A stretch of DNA of 64,000 nt from Anoplopoma fimbria (taxonomy: Eukaryota > Chordata > Actinopteri > Perciformes > Anoplopomatidae), in contig NC_072465.1 of NCBI RefSeq assembly GCF_027596085.1, positions 5,206,102-5,270,101 of the forward strand, given 5' to 3'. The number at the start of each line of letters is the position of its first letter. Position 1 is the stretch's first letter. Positions 1-18,054 of the stretch are shown here, piece after piece. The notes below the pieces were generated by a model, which was not told the DNA's origin, made no database searches, and saw only the letters and a program-made list of their open reading frames with translations. The position numbers and the translations under genes were made by a program.

Positions 1-1800
<1,800 letters not shown>

Positions 1801-1942
1801 TGAGTCTCTTTGCAGCCTCCAAGGCCTCAGAAGCTGTGTCGGCCACATAGAAACGTTGGACCGCCACGCCACTCTCTTGCATCAGCTTCTTGCTCTGGTA
1901 CTCTTGCAGATTCAGCCATCTCCTGGGACTCAACCAGGTGCA
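1801..1942 (-). CDS. suclg2: suclg2 exon 2: start of mature succinyl-CoA ligase [GDP-forming] beta subunit
   Basis: This 142-bp internal coding exon carries 47 codons plus one base. With the alpha subunit SUCLG1, the product converts succinyl-CoA + GDP + Pi to succinate + CoA + GTP in the mitochondrial matrix (TCA cycle). The exon reads CTWLSPRRW followed by LNLQEYQSKKLM, then VQRFYVADTASEALEAAKRL. This is near-identical to vertebrate SUCLG2 just after the transit peptide, and is the first part of the ATP-grasp fold (compare the MNLHEYQAKQL start of bacterial SucC). The ADP-forming paralogue SUCLA2 has a clearly different sequence here. The acceptor is a pyrimidine-rich tract ending cttacag (1948-1943 region); the donor is GTGAGT at 1800-1795. 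The first complete codon is TGC, so the exon begins in phase 0, matching exon 1. The catalytic and nucleotide-binding residues lie in later exons outside the window. Confidence 0.97.
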
Positions 1943-2339
1943 CTGTAAGGGAGGAGGGAGGCAGAGTAAGTATTTGTGACTTAGTAAGTAAATGATAGTC
2001 AAAACTGTGATCCTGTGTTCCGATCTTGAGTGTTCCATCATGATTAATATTAACAATATTTCCTCTTCAGCTCAACATCTCTCAAACACCACCTCAAAAC
2101 ATGTCTAAAACCTGCCTCTAGTTCAAAGGCTACATCCTTTCCTCTCCTCCCTCCCACCATCTCTCTCTGTCCTTCCCCTGTAATGAGGCAGGCAGCCGGG
2201 CCTAAGCTGCAGGACAGCTCTGGAGCTGTTTGCTCCATCAGCAGACGCAGGCCGTGTCAGCTCCAGCTGTTGTTGCTATTAAAAGGAAATTGGCTTTTTA
2301 ATGTGACGGAGAGACTGAGGCTGTATTAGAGTTACAATC

Positions 2340-2420
2340 CCTCCACAGTAGCACACACACCGCCACGTGCACGCGTGTGCGTATGAGTGCACGTGTGGGC
2401 ATGTGCGTGCACGTGCAACT
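2340..2420. promoter_or_regulatory. Alternating purine-pyrimidine stretch with three CACGTG E-boxes
   Basis: A near-continuous CA/TG/CG alternation, the type of sequence that can adopt Z-DNA. It contains three palindromic CACGTG boxes at 2364-2369, 2390-2395 and 2410-2415. CACGTG is the known core for bHLH-ZIP factors such as USF, MYC/MAX, TFEB and CLOCK. The position is intron 1 of suclg2, about 400 bp before exon 2. Regulatory function is inferred; the cluster could simply be degenerate (CA)n with CpG interruptions. Confidence 0.4.
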
Positions 2421-3967
2421 GTTTTCACAGGAAAAATCTTCAGGGAGTCGTTAAGAAGAGAAAGTTAAAGTAAAAGGAAAACAAGGATTGAGAGGGAAAT
2501 TATGGCCCAGCATGTAAATTATTCTCCAGTGTGTGTATTTCCTTACCCAGTGAAGATTAAACTAACGTGATAACAACATCAGGATTGCCACTTTAACTTT
2601 GTTTGAGCGACACAAGACATTAGATCTTTATCTGTATGAACATAAGGGGCACATCTGCACATTATAATGACATCTTGTGATGCTCTTCATATGTTTTTGA
2701 ACTGTAAATTTTAATACTACCAAAATATGGTTTGTGGTACATTGTCAATGCCACGTCAATAGAGGAAAAATCAAATGCTCCATCACACCAACTGTGCTTA
2801 AGTCTGCACGGTCGATAGTCTGCTCTTGACAACAATCATTAATTTTTTTAAAAGAAGTAGCCCCCCGGTGGGTTTTGTGCTTAACAGTGGGAAAAATACA
2901 TTTCTGTGGGGACAAATGCAACCTAAAATCTGGCAATAGCATCAAGCAGTGCACCACGCCTTGAAATAGAATCTGCGTCCTTCGAAACTGACTGAGAAAA
3001 ATCTTGGCAGTCAAGTGAAATTATTTTTAAAAAAGCAGACAGAGACAGAAACAAACAGACCTGTCCAAATTTTACAAGATGAACATAGTGGTACTACCAA
3101 CTTACATACAACAGGAACCAAAAATGTTTTTTGTACATGTGTGTGTATGTAAATGCAATGTGTGTGCCTTCTAAAGTCGTCCATCACTTAATCATCCATG
3201 AGAGGGGGAAAAATAGGAACGCATCGGTGAGAGGGTTGGAAGGAAGTGTGTATTTGTTCAACATCTCTCAACCATTTAGTGATGGAGGAAGTGAATTGTA
3301 ACCATAACTAACCCTTGGGCCTAATAGTTATCAGTGATTAATGGCTAATGAGCTTGACATGGCTACTCTAATGGGGCACAGCTTTTTTTATTTTTATCCA
3401 GACCTAGGCACAATGATCAATGGGCCACAACTGAAAACAAATCTGCATTATTTGCGATTCACTTTTCCTGCCAAAACCAAGGCTCTCTGTGCCACAAAGC
3501 ACACTGTATTAGCATGCTTTCTCCATTTCAACTCTCGAGAGCCGGTTGGGAGACTTCATTAGAGTCAAATGGGTTGTTTTCTAGAAGAACAGTACATGTT
3601 GATCCGGATTGGCCTCTTCTCTTGCATAACTGAATACGGTAATGAGGGGCATCTGCAGGTCACCTCTGCAGTCTCGTCTGCAATACCATACTATTCATAT
3701 GTTTCAGTTATTGCAGTTTGTATGTGTGCATGGCATACTGAGCTTTGCTTTAAAGTCGATCTCCAACACCAGACGATATTGATGTGACTCTCTCTGTAGG
3801 GGTTCAAAGACAGGGCAAGAAATGAACTGCAGGATTGCATACAAATCTGCATAAGTATATAAATAATGAGGATAAATCTGAAAAAAGTAAAATGCAAACA
3901 AAGTTAGATCAGCACATTGGGAAAAACTAAAACAGATTTAGAGAAAAGGGATGTGTCTTTCTGTTGA
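2421..3967. other. Intronic stretch, no feature recognised
   Basis: Moderately AT-rich single-copy-looking DNA. Open frames at 2745-3014 (minus), 3341-3562 and 3569-3787 (plus) have no recognisable motif or splice context. A short degenerate TG-rich patch lies near 3141-3170. Confidence 0.6.
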
Positions 3968-4809
3968 GTGAACATCCAGGGACAGGACATTGAGATTGTG
4001 AAATCTTATAAGTACCTGGGTGTTCACTTGAACAATAAACTGGACTGGACTAATCACACTAACGCACTGTATAAAAAGGGTCAGAGCAGACTGTATCTGC
4101 TGAGGAGACTGAGGTCTTTTGGAGTGCAGGGAGCACTCCTGAAGACCTTTTTCAACTCCGTGGTGGCATCAGCCATCTTCTATGCAGTGGTCTGCTGGAG
4201 CAGCAGCATCTCAGCAGCTGACAAGAAGAGACTGAACAAACTTGTCAGGAAGGCCAGCAGTGTGCTGGGGTGTCCACTGGATACGGTGGAGGTGGTGGGA
4301 GACAGGAGGGTGATGGCCAAGCATCATCCCTGATGAACAACACCTCCCACCCCATGCAGGACACCCTGGCAGCTCTGTGCAGCTCCTTCAGCCACCGGGC
4401 TGTTTTCTAGTGTGAAAGGAGAGGTTGATCCGCAGGTCCTTCCTTCCTGCTGCTGTCAGGCTGCACAACCAGCTCTGCAGCAGACCACATGACAATAATA
4501 ACCTGTGCAATACACTACACCGTCAATAATAGTTAGGAAAGTTAAAAATAGTTAAAATAGTTGTTGTTTTTTTCTCTGTCTGTAAATATAATATTTCAGT
4601 TATTGTTGTTTTTTTTGTTTTTTTTTCTACTGTTTTTTTATTGCTTATTTATAATACTTGTTTTATTTTATTTTTATTTCTTTATTTTTTATTCTTAGCT
4701 TGTCTTCTTCTACTATGTCTCTTGTGTGCACTTTACTCTACGCTGTTGTAAGTCTGCAAATTTCCCCGTGCGGGACTAATAAAGGATTATCTTATCTTAT
4801 CTTATCTTG
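3968..4809 (+). mobile_element. 5'-truncated L2-clade LINE, 3' end with (ATCTT)n tail
   Basis: The open frame at 3968-4333 is the C-terminal part of a non-LTR retrotransposon reverse transcriptase, with the diagnostic strings YKYLGVHLNNKLDW, LYLLRRLRSFGV and FFNSVVASAIFYAVVCW as in fish L2 (Maui-like) elements. Only about the last 120 residues before the frame breaks are present; the endonuclease and RT catalytic part are missing, as in typical 5' truncation. A one-base loss near 4320 shifts the frame just after VMAK, and an in-frame TAG follows in the shifted frame near 4407. The 3' UTR ends in AATAAAGG and four to five ATCTT units (4787-4809). The copy is antisense to suclg2, inside intron 1, and non-functional. 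Confidence 0.9.
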
Positions 4810-9673
<4,864 letters not shown>

Positions 9674-9900
9674 CTCTTGACACAATGAAAAAGTATTTTA
9701 TGAAAGAAAATAGAAAACAATTTAGCAGGATCCTTCTGTCAGAATGTTTTAAAAATAAATATATTGAAAACAATGCGTCATAAACACAATTTGACGACCA
9801 AAAACTGTGGTTAAAAAATTATGAGAGATAAGTTGCAAAACTGACCTAAAAGAAAACCAACTCAGAGAGGCAATTTTCTTTAACTAAATTGTGTTGACAA

Positions 9901-9903
<3 letters not shown>

Positions 9904-9939
<36 letters not shown>
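9904..9939 (+). repeat. Poly(A) run, 36 nt
   Basis: An uninterrupted A run on the plus strand. It could be the tail of an old retroposed sequence, but I recognise no SINE or LINE body directly upstream. Confidence 0.95.
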
Positions 9940-9941
<2 letters not shown>

Positions 9942-12094
9942 AATAGAAAAAGGGAATGTTTGGAACATTAAATTGTGCTAAATAAAATATGCCACCATAC
10001 GGCTTCACAAAGCACTCAGAGCGGCCGTGCCCTCACACAAAGACACGGAGAGGACACACAGTGCTATGGCAGCAGCTGCATCAGATTGCAAAGTCCTTGT
10101 CGCAGCTGTACTGATCCACGAGTGGCACTGAAGGACAAAATGATGGTACAGTCAACACTTCTTCCGAAACACTTCTTCGGCCGGTCCATATGGTATTCAG
10201 CACTGCATCGTGCAACATCAGGACTTCTCCTAAGAGGCTCAAAATTGTGCAGTCTCATGTTTGGTGGAGAGCAGCATGCGCAATGTCAAACTGCACTTGT
10301 TGTGAGAAGTGTCATCACAGTGAGGGGATGTCTGATGGTGGCACTTTCCAAAGTCATTTCAAGACATGCATGCCACTACTCTGTCATTTGCCCTTCTGTT
10401 CAACTTAAGGAGTCAATATCCTAGGGCTAGTTTAAAGCAGTTGTCTTTATCACTATGAGTGAGAGAGAGAGGAACAATGTCAAAAAGTCACCATGCGACA
10501 GACTAGCTCTGCCTCCTTTGGAAATTTATTAGAGCCATAAGCCTTAATTTACAGGGGAAGGTTACAAAGCAGGCAATCACCTTTGATCAGGGCCATAAAC
10601 AGCAGCCAGTCAATGCTGCACTCCTCGTTAATCTGTCACTCAAAATACTCAAAGAGTCGACGCCGCAGGTCAAAAAACGCATTTGTATCTGGAAGTGAAG
10701 CCCGACAGGATCCAGCCAATAGTGAGTGAAGATGTGTGATTCTGCCCCGACTGTAACACTGAGGGAACATTATCTCTGAAAACAGGCTATTTATCCAACT
10801 GGGGACATCAGTGGTTTCAACAATCCAGCCCAGACTATCTTTTATTAATGCCATTAAATTCATACATGCTCATTTTAATTCATGAATACATCCAATCATC
10901 ATACATAAGATGGCAAGTGGTTGAAATGCAATTATTATTTTGATTACTCAGCATGTGATTGTGTGCATATGTAAGGAGTTTTGTGATGTATGTTTTATAA
11001 TGAATTAATTGTTAATTGTGATCTTAATTTCACCGATATTACGCAGTGTAAAAACGGGTTGGACACAAAATTAAAACAAACCTACATATAGTTGAAATGA
11101 TTATGTGATTAATCCACTGACCAAATATCAATTTGCAAGAAATATATTTATTCTATGACATTGAATGGAATATTTTTGGGTTCTGGACTAGTGGTTTGCC
11201 AAAACAAGAAATTTGAATAAATCACCATGGGCTCTGGGCATTTTTCATTTTTTACTGTCATTTTATAGACAGAAATTATTTGATTAAGCTGGAAAAAATA
11301 ATAATTAGATTCATCTATAATGGAAAAAGTCATCATGTGCAGCTCTACCGACGCGTATGCAAACCAATACGACAGCCCCGGCCTTTTTCAGCCTGTGTTT
11401 TCTTTGAACCTAGAGTATGCAGTGCTCTGATAGATGAACTACATCAGCGGTCATGTTGAAAAGACTGCTCTGATTGATGATGTGGAAGACACATGCAAAG
11501 TGGTTGCTGCTGCATGAGCCAATCAATACCTTATAGGACACCTGAACAAGAGCCTTCATCACTCACCACCCCTCAGGATAATAATAAAAGTAACAAATGA
11601 CTTTATGGAGTTTATGGATTATAGGGACAGTTTATGAATTATGAATAAAGATAAAGCCTTATGAGGAGCTGCATTAAGGCACTAAAGAACAATAGGTATT
11701 CAGAGTATACCTGGAGCACCAGACGCCATCCTACTCACACACAGAGGCTATCATCATTACCAAGTCTCAATGGCTGGACAAAGTGCAGCTCCATTAGGGA
11801 AAACTCTCAATATGTCAATCCTGGAGGAATTCTTACAAGAGTCAATGCAAGCTGTTGCTTAGAATTATTAGAATTAGAATTAGAACTCTGAACATCCTCC
11901 TAGTTATTGTCCTTCTGATGACCAACAGGTATTCTTCCCCGACCAAAATCTCTGAAGGCCTACCTTATTGGAATTTTTTCCTTAATTGCCAGGATTTTTT
12001 TAGAAAAGTAGCACAAGCAACACAGAAACATAGGGCAGCCTTTTCCCAGTCAAATTCTATCAGAGAAGACAATTGAGTATATTCTTATTCAACT
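9940..12094. other. Intronic stretch, unrecognised
   Basis: Contains an unusually long stop-free frame on the plus strand (9975-10424, 149 codons) with no familiar domain; three frames are open here together, suggesting locally low stop density rather than a gene. At 11870-11888 there is a short run of the hexamer agaatt/attaga. Confidence 0.5.
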
Positions 12095-13005
12095 TCGTCC
12101 GCTACTTTGCTCCAATGTGAAATAGCTCAACGGCTCTTGGATGGATTGCCATGACATTTAGTACAATTTTGAATCAACATTCATGGGTCCAATGACAATG
12201 AATCCTCATGACTTTGGTGATCTCCTGACTTTTTATCTAGCACCACCATGACGTTTACATTTGTGGTTTCGAGGGAAATATCTCAACGTCTATTGGAAGG
12301 ATCGCGATGAAATTTGGCACACACTTTTGATGTTCCCCTCAAGATTAATTGTAATAACATTGGGGATCCCAGACTTTTAATCCTTACCATCATCAGGTTA
12401 AATGTTTAATCTGTCCATTACTTAGATTTATGACTAAATACCTGCAAATCTTTAAAAAATACTTTGTGTTGAGAAATAATAACCTATTTCTAGCATGCTA
12501 ACAGGCTGTTAAGCATAATCACTATCTTTTGGAAAAAAGCCTGAAATAATATTAACAACATTAATCAGTAATAGCTCCTAAACCATAATGTCCATATACA
12601 TATTTCTGGTCTTCTATGAAAGGTAAAAGGCTAAGGGTTATGGATCAATTGTAAGTAAACTAAAATCTATATCTATCACAGACACAAAGGGGGAAAAAAA
12701 GATTTTTATCCTCAACAGAATATAATCTAATTATCATAGGCAATGTCACCATTAAAACCAAGATCCCATTGACAATAATGCAACTGAATGTCTCCTCCTA
12801 CTCTTGGACTTCAACTGTTACTATATATATGCTAACAATACACTAAAACAATAACTTTGACTATGTCATGAGTTGCTCGTTCGGGAGGTTACCGATTACA
12901 CCTGCTAAACATCAGCATGTTAGCATGTTGATGGTAGCATTTAGCTCAAAGAATTGCATTGCTTGAGTACAACCTCACTGAGTTGCCAGCATGGAAGAGG
13001 ACTGT
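12095..13005 (+). repeat. Dispersed teleost repeat family A, copy 1 (tandem about 135-bp units)
   Basis: Two diverged units follow each other. Each has a block of the type TGGATGGATTGCCATGA, a block like TTCATGGGTCC or TGTTCCCCTCAAG, then GACTTTGGTGATC and a CACCA block (about 12140-12245 and 12285-12390). After an unrelated AT-rich stretch (about 12537-12880), the other end of the family follows, with CATCAGCATGTTAGCATG and TAGCATTTAGCTCAAAG (12905-12955). I recognise the arrangement as a very common teleost interspersed repeat. Copies 2 and 3 are at 45830 and 53740. Class is uncertain; probably a non-autonomous DNA element. Confidence 0.7.
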
Positions 13006-15234
13006 TTGATGTGCACTGGGTCACTGGAAGCAGCTATGTGAGGTTTATTCAAGGTTGTTGTTGTTTTAACTACATTTGGGCATCTGGTGCTTTTGTTGTT
13101 TGCCTGTTTGTTTTCATTTTTGTAGGATTTGCATTCTAAAAAGAAACTGATCAGTGAAGTGTAGCAGTAACTTATATTTTTTTCAGTACACATAAAACTC
13201 TTTTGTGTGAATAGGCACAATAATGAATCTGATAGAGCTGGCACAAAGCAGTGCATTTTGGTCTAAACTAACTAACCGCAGCGAGTGGACCACTGCAGCT
13301 TTGAATATTTTATATTACACAGTAGTATCCCCAGATGTCTGGTGAGGTTAAAATCCTCATTACTTGTCATGGCCAGACCCTAACCCCTTTGAAATGACAC
13401 AGCCTTATTAGTGACGAAAAATTACTGCAGAGTTAATTAACCAGAATGCTCCTTAAGGGGCATTATCAAATGTTTAAGAAATTAACAGATTGCCAGTTCA
13501 CCAACTCCGTGTAATTGATTTGTTCCCATTCAGGTTATGAACTCGTCTCTTTTCCCCATCCATTTAGCTAACCATCCAGGAAGAATTTAAAAGGGGAACT
13601 TTATAGTGTCCACGTCCATGGGAACAGGCTGAATCAGAGAGAGCACTACTCAGAGCGACTATCAAAATCATTGCCATGCTTATTGTGCTAGAATGTTTTT
13701 TCTGCTAATGAGGTGGCAGTTTGCTACTTAGTTGCAACTCATAAATACAGGCTGCTTTGCAATTAGACAAGCAGTACGTGGTGAGCCGTGAGAGAGGCGA
13801 CATGCAGTAAAGGAAATGGAGGAGGCATAGAAGCAGAGTTAATGTGGATTTTCTGCATAAACAGGCCAGTGTGAATCACAGGCATATTTCCACTTAAAGC
13901 CAACCGTGTAACAAGAGCACGCCTCATGAAGCATTAGTGGGCTAATTCAGAGAGCCAACTAGCCTGGTCTTCTTTAATTACTGAAGTACTTGAGTATTGA
14001 TGGCAGAAGTTCCTCTCTCTGTCCTCAGCTTTGGCACCGCCTCCATAGGATTGTATGAGAAGTAATGGCAAAGATTGTGGGGATGGAATACCGGTTAAAA
14101 AAAACCTAAGGCCACTTTGCCGTTTGGTTTGACAGCAGCATAATGACTCATCCTCGCAAACGTAACACCACATGTTAATCGACCACTTTTACACTGTTGG
14201 AGTTACTTAGCATTCACAACTATTAGAGTTTACTCACTGTTAACCTGCTACAGAAAAAGTGTTTTTTAGTATTAGTGTTGATTGATGAATGATTAATTTG
14301 ATGATTCAAAATCATGTTTACCATTCAGCTATAAAAAGGCAAAAGAAGAGACAACAGAGACGTGTGGCACAAAATATGTACTTTTTGCTCTCATTCCTAC
14401 CACCCCCTTGTAGCTTTTCATTAGCGTTTTCACGATACTGGAATTTATCATTTCGATACACTATCTTGAATGATATCAATGTTTGATTTCAGATTTTTAT
14501 TAAAAGATTAATAGGCCTATTATAAAAAAGTTAAAGTTGAATGCATCAATCTGGTGCACTTGAGGCAAGACCTACAAAGAACTCTGTGCTACTGTAATAC
14601 ATTTAATCATAAACTAGGGGTTGGCTGTATGACCTTAAGTTTTTATCTCTGTATTTTTTTCCCGTTATGGTATTTTTATCAAGGTATTAAAACATTGAAA
14701 AGGATACTCACTCAAAACATGATTCTACCTTTTTCACTCTTTTGACCATGTAACGGAACATATCTCAAGAAAGAACAAAATAATTAAACGGCTGTGTTGA
14801 TTGGCTCAAACTGAAAATGAAAATGAGATATAGACCTAAATATGTTTCTGAAGGAGTCTGCCCATAATGTAAATGTAAAGTCAATTGAGTGAGCAACCTG
14901 AACTTCAGTAATAAAGAATATTAGAGGAAAAACAACCACTTTTGTTTCAAAGTTATTTCACCTCTTGGCCACAGCCAAACTAAGAATAACATTACGCTTG
15001 AAAGAATTTACATCTCGGAAGGAACCAAAAGCTGATGTTACCTTTTAAATCTTAACCAATGTGAAAAGCTTGAAAATACACAGCGTAGCGATATTGGACC
15101 AGAACTACATAGAGGACTGACAGACCTTGAGCACCGCGGGCGGCTCATCTAGAGATTTGGCGTGGTTCACACTGTTCAGGAAAAATAGGCAAAATACAAT
15201 TATCTCTTGAGGGCTGGCAGTAGCACCGCCGGCC

Positions 15235-15236
<2 letters not shown>
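13006..15236. other. Intronic stretch with possible degraded repeat
   Basis: No exon recognised. Near 14430-14490 a run of CGATAC and GATATC-type words resembles degraded ends of fish hAT-like repeats, but is too diverged to call. TAAT-rich segments such as 13420-13500 look like unique DNA. Confidence 0.45.

Positions 15237-15317
<81 letters not shown>
15237..15317. repeat. (TG)n microsatellite, about 40 units
   Basis: A pure TG tract after GGCCCC. It reads (CA)n in the suclg2 transcript, opposite in sense to the tracts at 8354 and 9519. Confidence 0.98.
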
Positions 15318-15319
<2 letters not shown>

Positions 15320-17455
15320 GAACAAAACATATGTGTGTTCATCATATTAATGACAGTGTTGCCAAATCCATTTCGTGGCCAAACATGACACCCATGACGG
15401 TGGTGAAACCGGTATACCGCTCACCATCTTTCACAAACACATTGGTAGCATAGGTGACGACAAGGCAAAAAAAGTAACACCCACATAGCGTGGTAAAAGA
15501 GACGGGGGCCATGTTTCAAGAAAAGTCGGGTCTGGTGCTGACCGCCCCCACAGACAGAGCAGGGAGCCCTGACCCTCCACACAAGAAGAAAAGGTGCAGT
15601 GATCAAAGTCCACCAAGGTGTAAAAATATTTTTGGTTCATTATGAAACTGTGGTGGGCCGACACTATCAAGGTAATTAATGGGAAACACTGAAGGCCATA
15701 AAATGCCAACGACTACTAGCAAATGTTGTACACAACCGGTGCCAATGAGATGAGTGACGAGAAGACAGCACTTTGAGTGAGTTTCACGTATTCAGAATCA
15801 ATTTATAGAGAAAAAAAAAATCTATATTTTGGGCAACACTGATTTCTATGTCCTTGCCTCTTCAAAGCTATGGTCGTGCCCAGACCATTAGACTATTGAG
15901 AGAAAAATGACGTGTGCCTGTTAGAGAGCTGGTTATAGAACAGAGGAGCAGAGACAGAGGCGGGAGCAGTAGAGCATGGCTCCAGGATTTAGATCAGTGA
16001 GACAGATTTGCATCATTGGCAGGTCTTTAGGCAGGGCAGGTCTAATCTCCTGCAGACAGGCTTAAGAAAGGAAAACCTGACTGTTGTGTCCCTACAGATA
16101 GGGATTTCAGTAATTAGCATAATTAATAAGAGAGGGTGTACGGAGTCACATTCAAAGGTGTCAAGTCAAAGGGGTAGATAACGCGGTAATGAGGAGAAGG
16201 CCATACAAGGATGTGCAACTACGTCAAAGTTCAACCCCTATTTACATCCAAGTCCACATGCATGACCTTGGTTGCAGGGAATATAGCCTGGAGCCACATT
16301 TATGAATGGCTAACACAACAGTAGCAACTGTTGGCGCTTCAAGGGGGTTATCCTGGGCCTTGACTGGTTCATGTTAGATCTATCAAAAAAGGCAAATAAA
16401 GTTTAACGTAATATGTTGCACCACTTTTAATATCACGCCAAACCTGTTTGGGACAAACAAACTAAGTTAAACAATTTACTACTTTGAGAGTAGCTGCCTA
16501 ATCAATGCCTTTATTGCCACCAGCAGCAGCGATGTTGCCCTGTAACAAAGTGTGTACATATACTATTTAAAACTGCCATCACTGTTTTTACGACACAAAA
16601 AGCATAAAATAACGATACTGGATTGACCCTGTCGAAATTCCCTCACATTGATAAGGGCAATCAGGTCTCCATGTCTTTAAAAAAAATAAAAAAGTTTACA
16701 GGGAGCGGCCTCAGGCAAACTCAATTATGAAATCCAAATCCCACTTACGATATGTTTGAAGGCCTAATTTCAAAGATGATGGATGAGCTTGTATGGCAAC
16801 TGAACGTAATCTTCAACATACTCCACTTTTAATGAATTACAGCTGTCAGCAATCACTGGCATTGTTTTCTCAACTAATTTCCAGCATCACTCCCACTTCT
16901 CCCTCATTATCTGCACTCAAACAACAGCAGAAGTTAAGCTAATAGGAGTGCATTCACTCATTGCATTCCCCATTTCAGAGGCTGCCAACATATCCTAATG
17001 ACTGCAGCCCTTCTAAATTATTGAAAAAGCCTAAGCACCTCACCAGCTACAGAAATGGCTATTAACCTTGGTGAAGCGATATTCAAATCCAGTTAGAGCT
17101 AACTTCGTCCTCCAGTATTCCTTGCGGGGAGGAAATGTAAATGTGTTCTTGCTGAGACAGATGGGGAAGCCGCCCGCCGTTTGAAGTTCCAGTGAAAGAA
17201 GCCGTTGCAAGCGGAAGGCTCTCCACCCCCCTCTGTAAAATATTCAGGACCGAGTCTCATTGAGCCACCTCTCTTCCCAGTGTGTTCCCTTCAAAACCAT
17301 GCTGGGCACCGACACTGTTGGGTTATTGCTAAGCAGGAACACCTTCCAAAAAAATAGAAACTTAGCAAACGTTTACAAATTCACCACTGTGCAGCGACAG
17401 TGAAGAACAGCCTGAGGATTATCTCGCTGCACAGACAAGAATTCAGGAGATTTGA

Positions 17456-17460
<5 letters not shown>
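15318..17460. other. Intronic stretch, no gene recognised
   Basis: Holds single-copy-looking sequence. The part at about 16840-17220 has balanced composition and few low-complexity runs, so it would be a reasonable place to test for conserved non-coding sequence. Near 15400-15420 the string gaaaccggtataccgc resembles words found in fish DNA-transposon relics, but no element boundaries are visible. Confidence 0.45.

Positions 17461-17520
<60 letters not shown>
17461..17520. repeat. (GA)n microsatellite, 30 units
   Basis: A perfect GA tract, followed by TAAAGAACA and a run of nine G at about 17531-17539. It forms a homopurine strand, hence a polypyrimidine tract in the suclg2 transcript. Confidence 0.98.
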
Positions 17521-17523
<3 letters not shown>

Positions 17524-17914
17524 AGAACAGGGGGGGGGACAGAACATCCCACTCCCCCTTTAAGAGCATCCTGGAGCCTAACCATCTGAATATTGTGATG
17601 TCCTTTGTATTGTTGTCGAACAAATCATGGCAAATTGAATTCCTCGGCTTGGCTGACATACTGCCAAAGCTGATTGGATTCTGTTGCAGAGATACACAGC
17701 TGTCAATCAGCTTTAAACCAGAGAGAATCCCTGATCAGTACTCTTATCACCTGGCCCAAGAGTGTGTGTGTGTGTGTACATTATATTACTACAAGCACCT
17801 GTATTTGGTGTGGCTATTTTCAGTGTTATTTCTTGAAAAAGCATCCAACAACTTCATTTTCTATTTAGATACAGTCATTGATTTTCCCAACAGCCACGAG
17901 TAGAAGTAGTCTAC
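17521..17914. other. Intronic gap between (GA)n and a SINE-tail-like repeat
   Basis: No exon recognised. A short (GT)8 run lies at about 17762-17777. The open frame 17595-17903 has no recognised motif. Confidence 0.5.
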
Positions 17915-17985
17915 CTGCTCTGTGTAAGTCGCTTTGGATAAAAGCGTCTGCTAAATGCCTGTAATGTAAATGTAATGTGTGTGTG
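17915..17985 (+). repeat. Teleost SINE-tail-like repeat (family D)
   Basis: Contains GTAAGTCGCTTTGGATAAAA followed by GCGTCTGCTAAATGCC and TGTAATGTAAATGTAATG. This motif is widespread in teleost genomes as the 3' part of an interspersed repeat. The microsatellite that follows directly suggests it grew from the tail. A diverged, inverted copy is at 50874. The exact SINE family cannot be named from this fragment. Confidence 0.7.
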
Positions 17986-17990
17986 TGTGA

Positions 17991-18054
<64 letters not shown>
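17976..18054. repeat. Compound (GT)n(GA)n microsatellite
   Basis: GT units to about 17989, then GAGTGT, then GA units from about 17995 to 18054 with one AAG interruption near 18039. Confidence 0.95.

Noticed and set aside
9975..10424. 149-codon plus-strand open frame
   Set aside because: No recognisable domain, no splice or promoter context, and other frames are open over the same stretch. It fits chance in a locally stop-poor segment of an intron.
15350..15720. Possible DNA transposon relic with a gaaaccggtataccgc word
   Set aside because: No terminal inverted repeats, target duplication or second copy in the window, so I could not define an element.
17461..18054. Tandem arrays that might suggest a CRISPR or satellite locus
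   Set aside because: These are simple (GA)n and (GT)n microsatellites with no spacers. The DNA is plainly vertebrate, so a CRISPR array is not expected.
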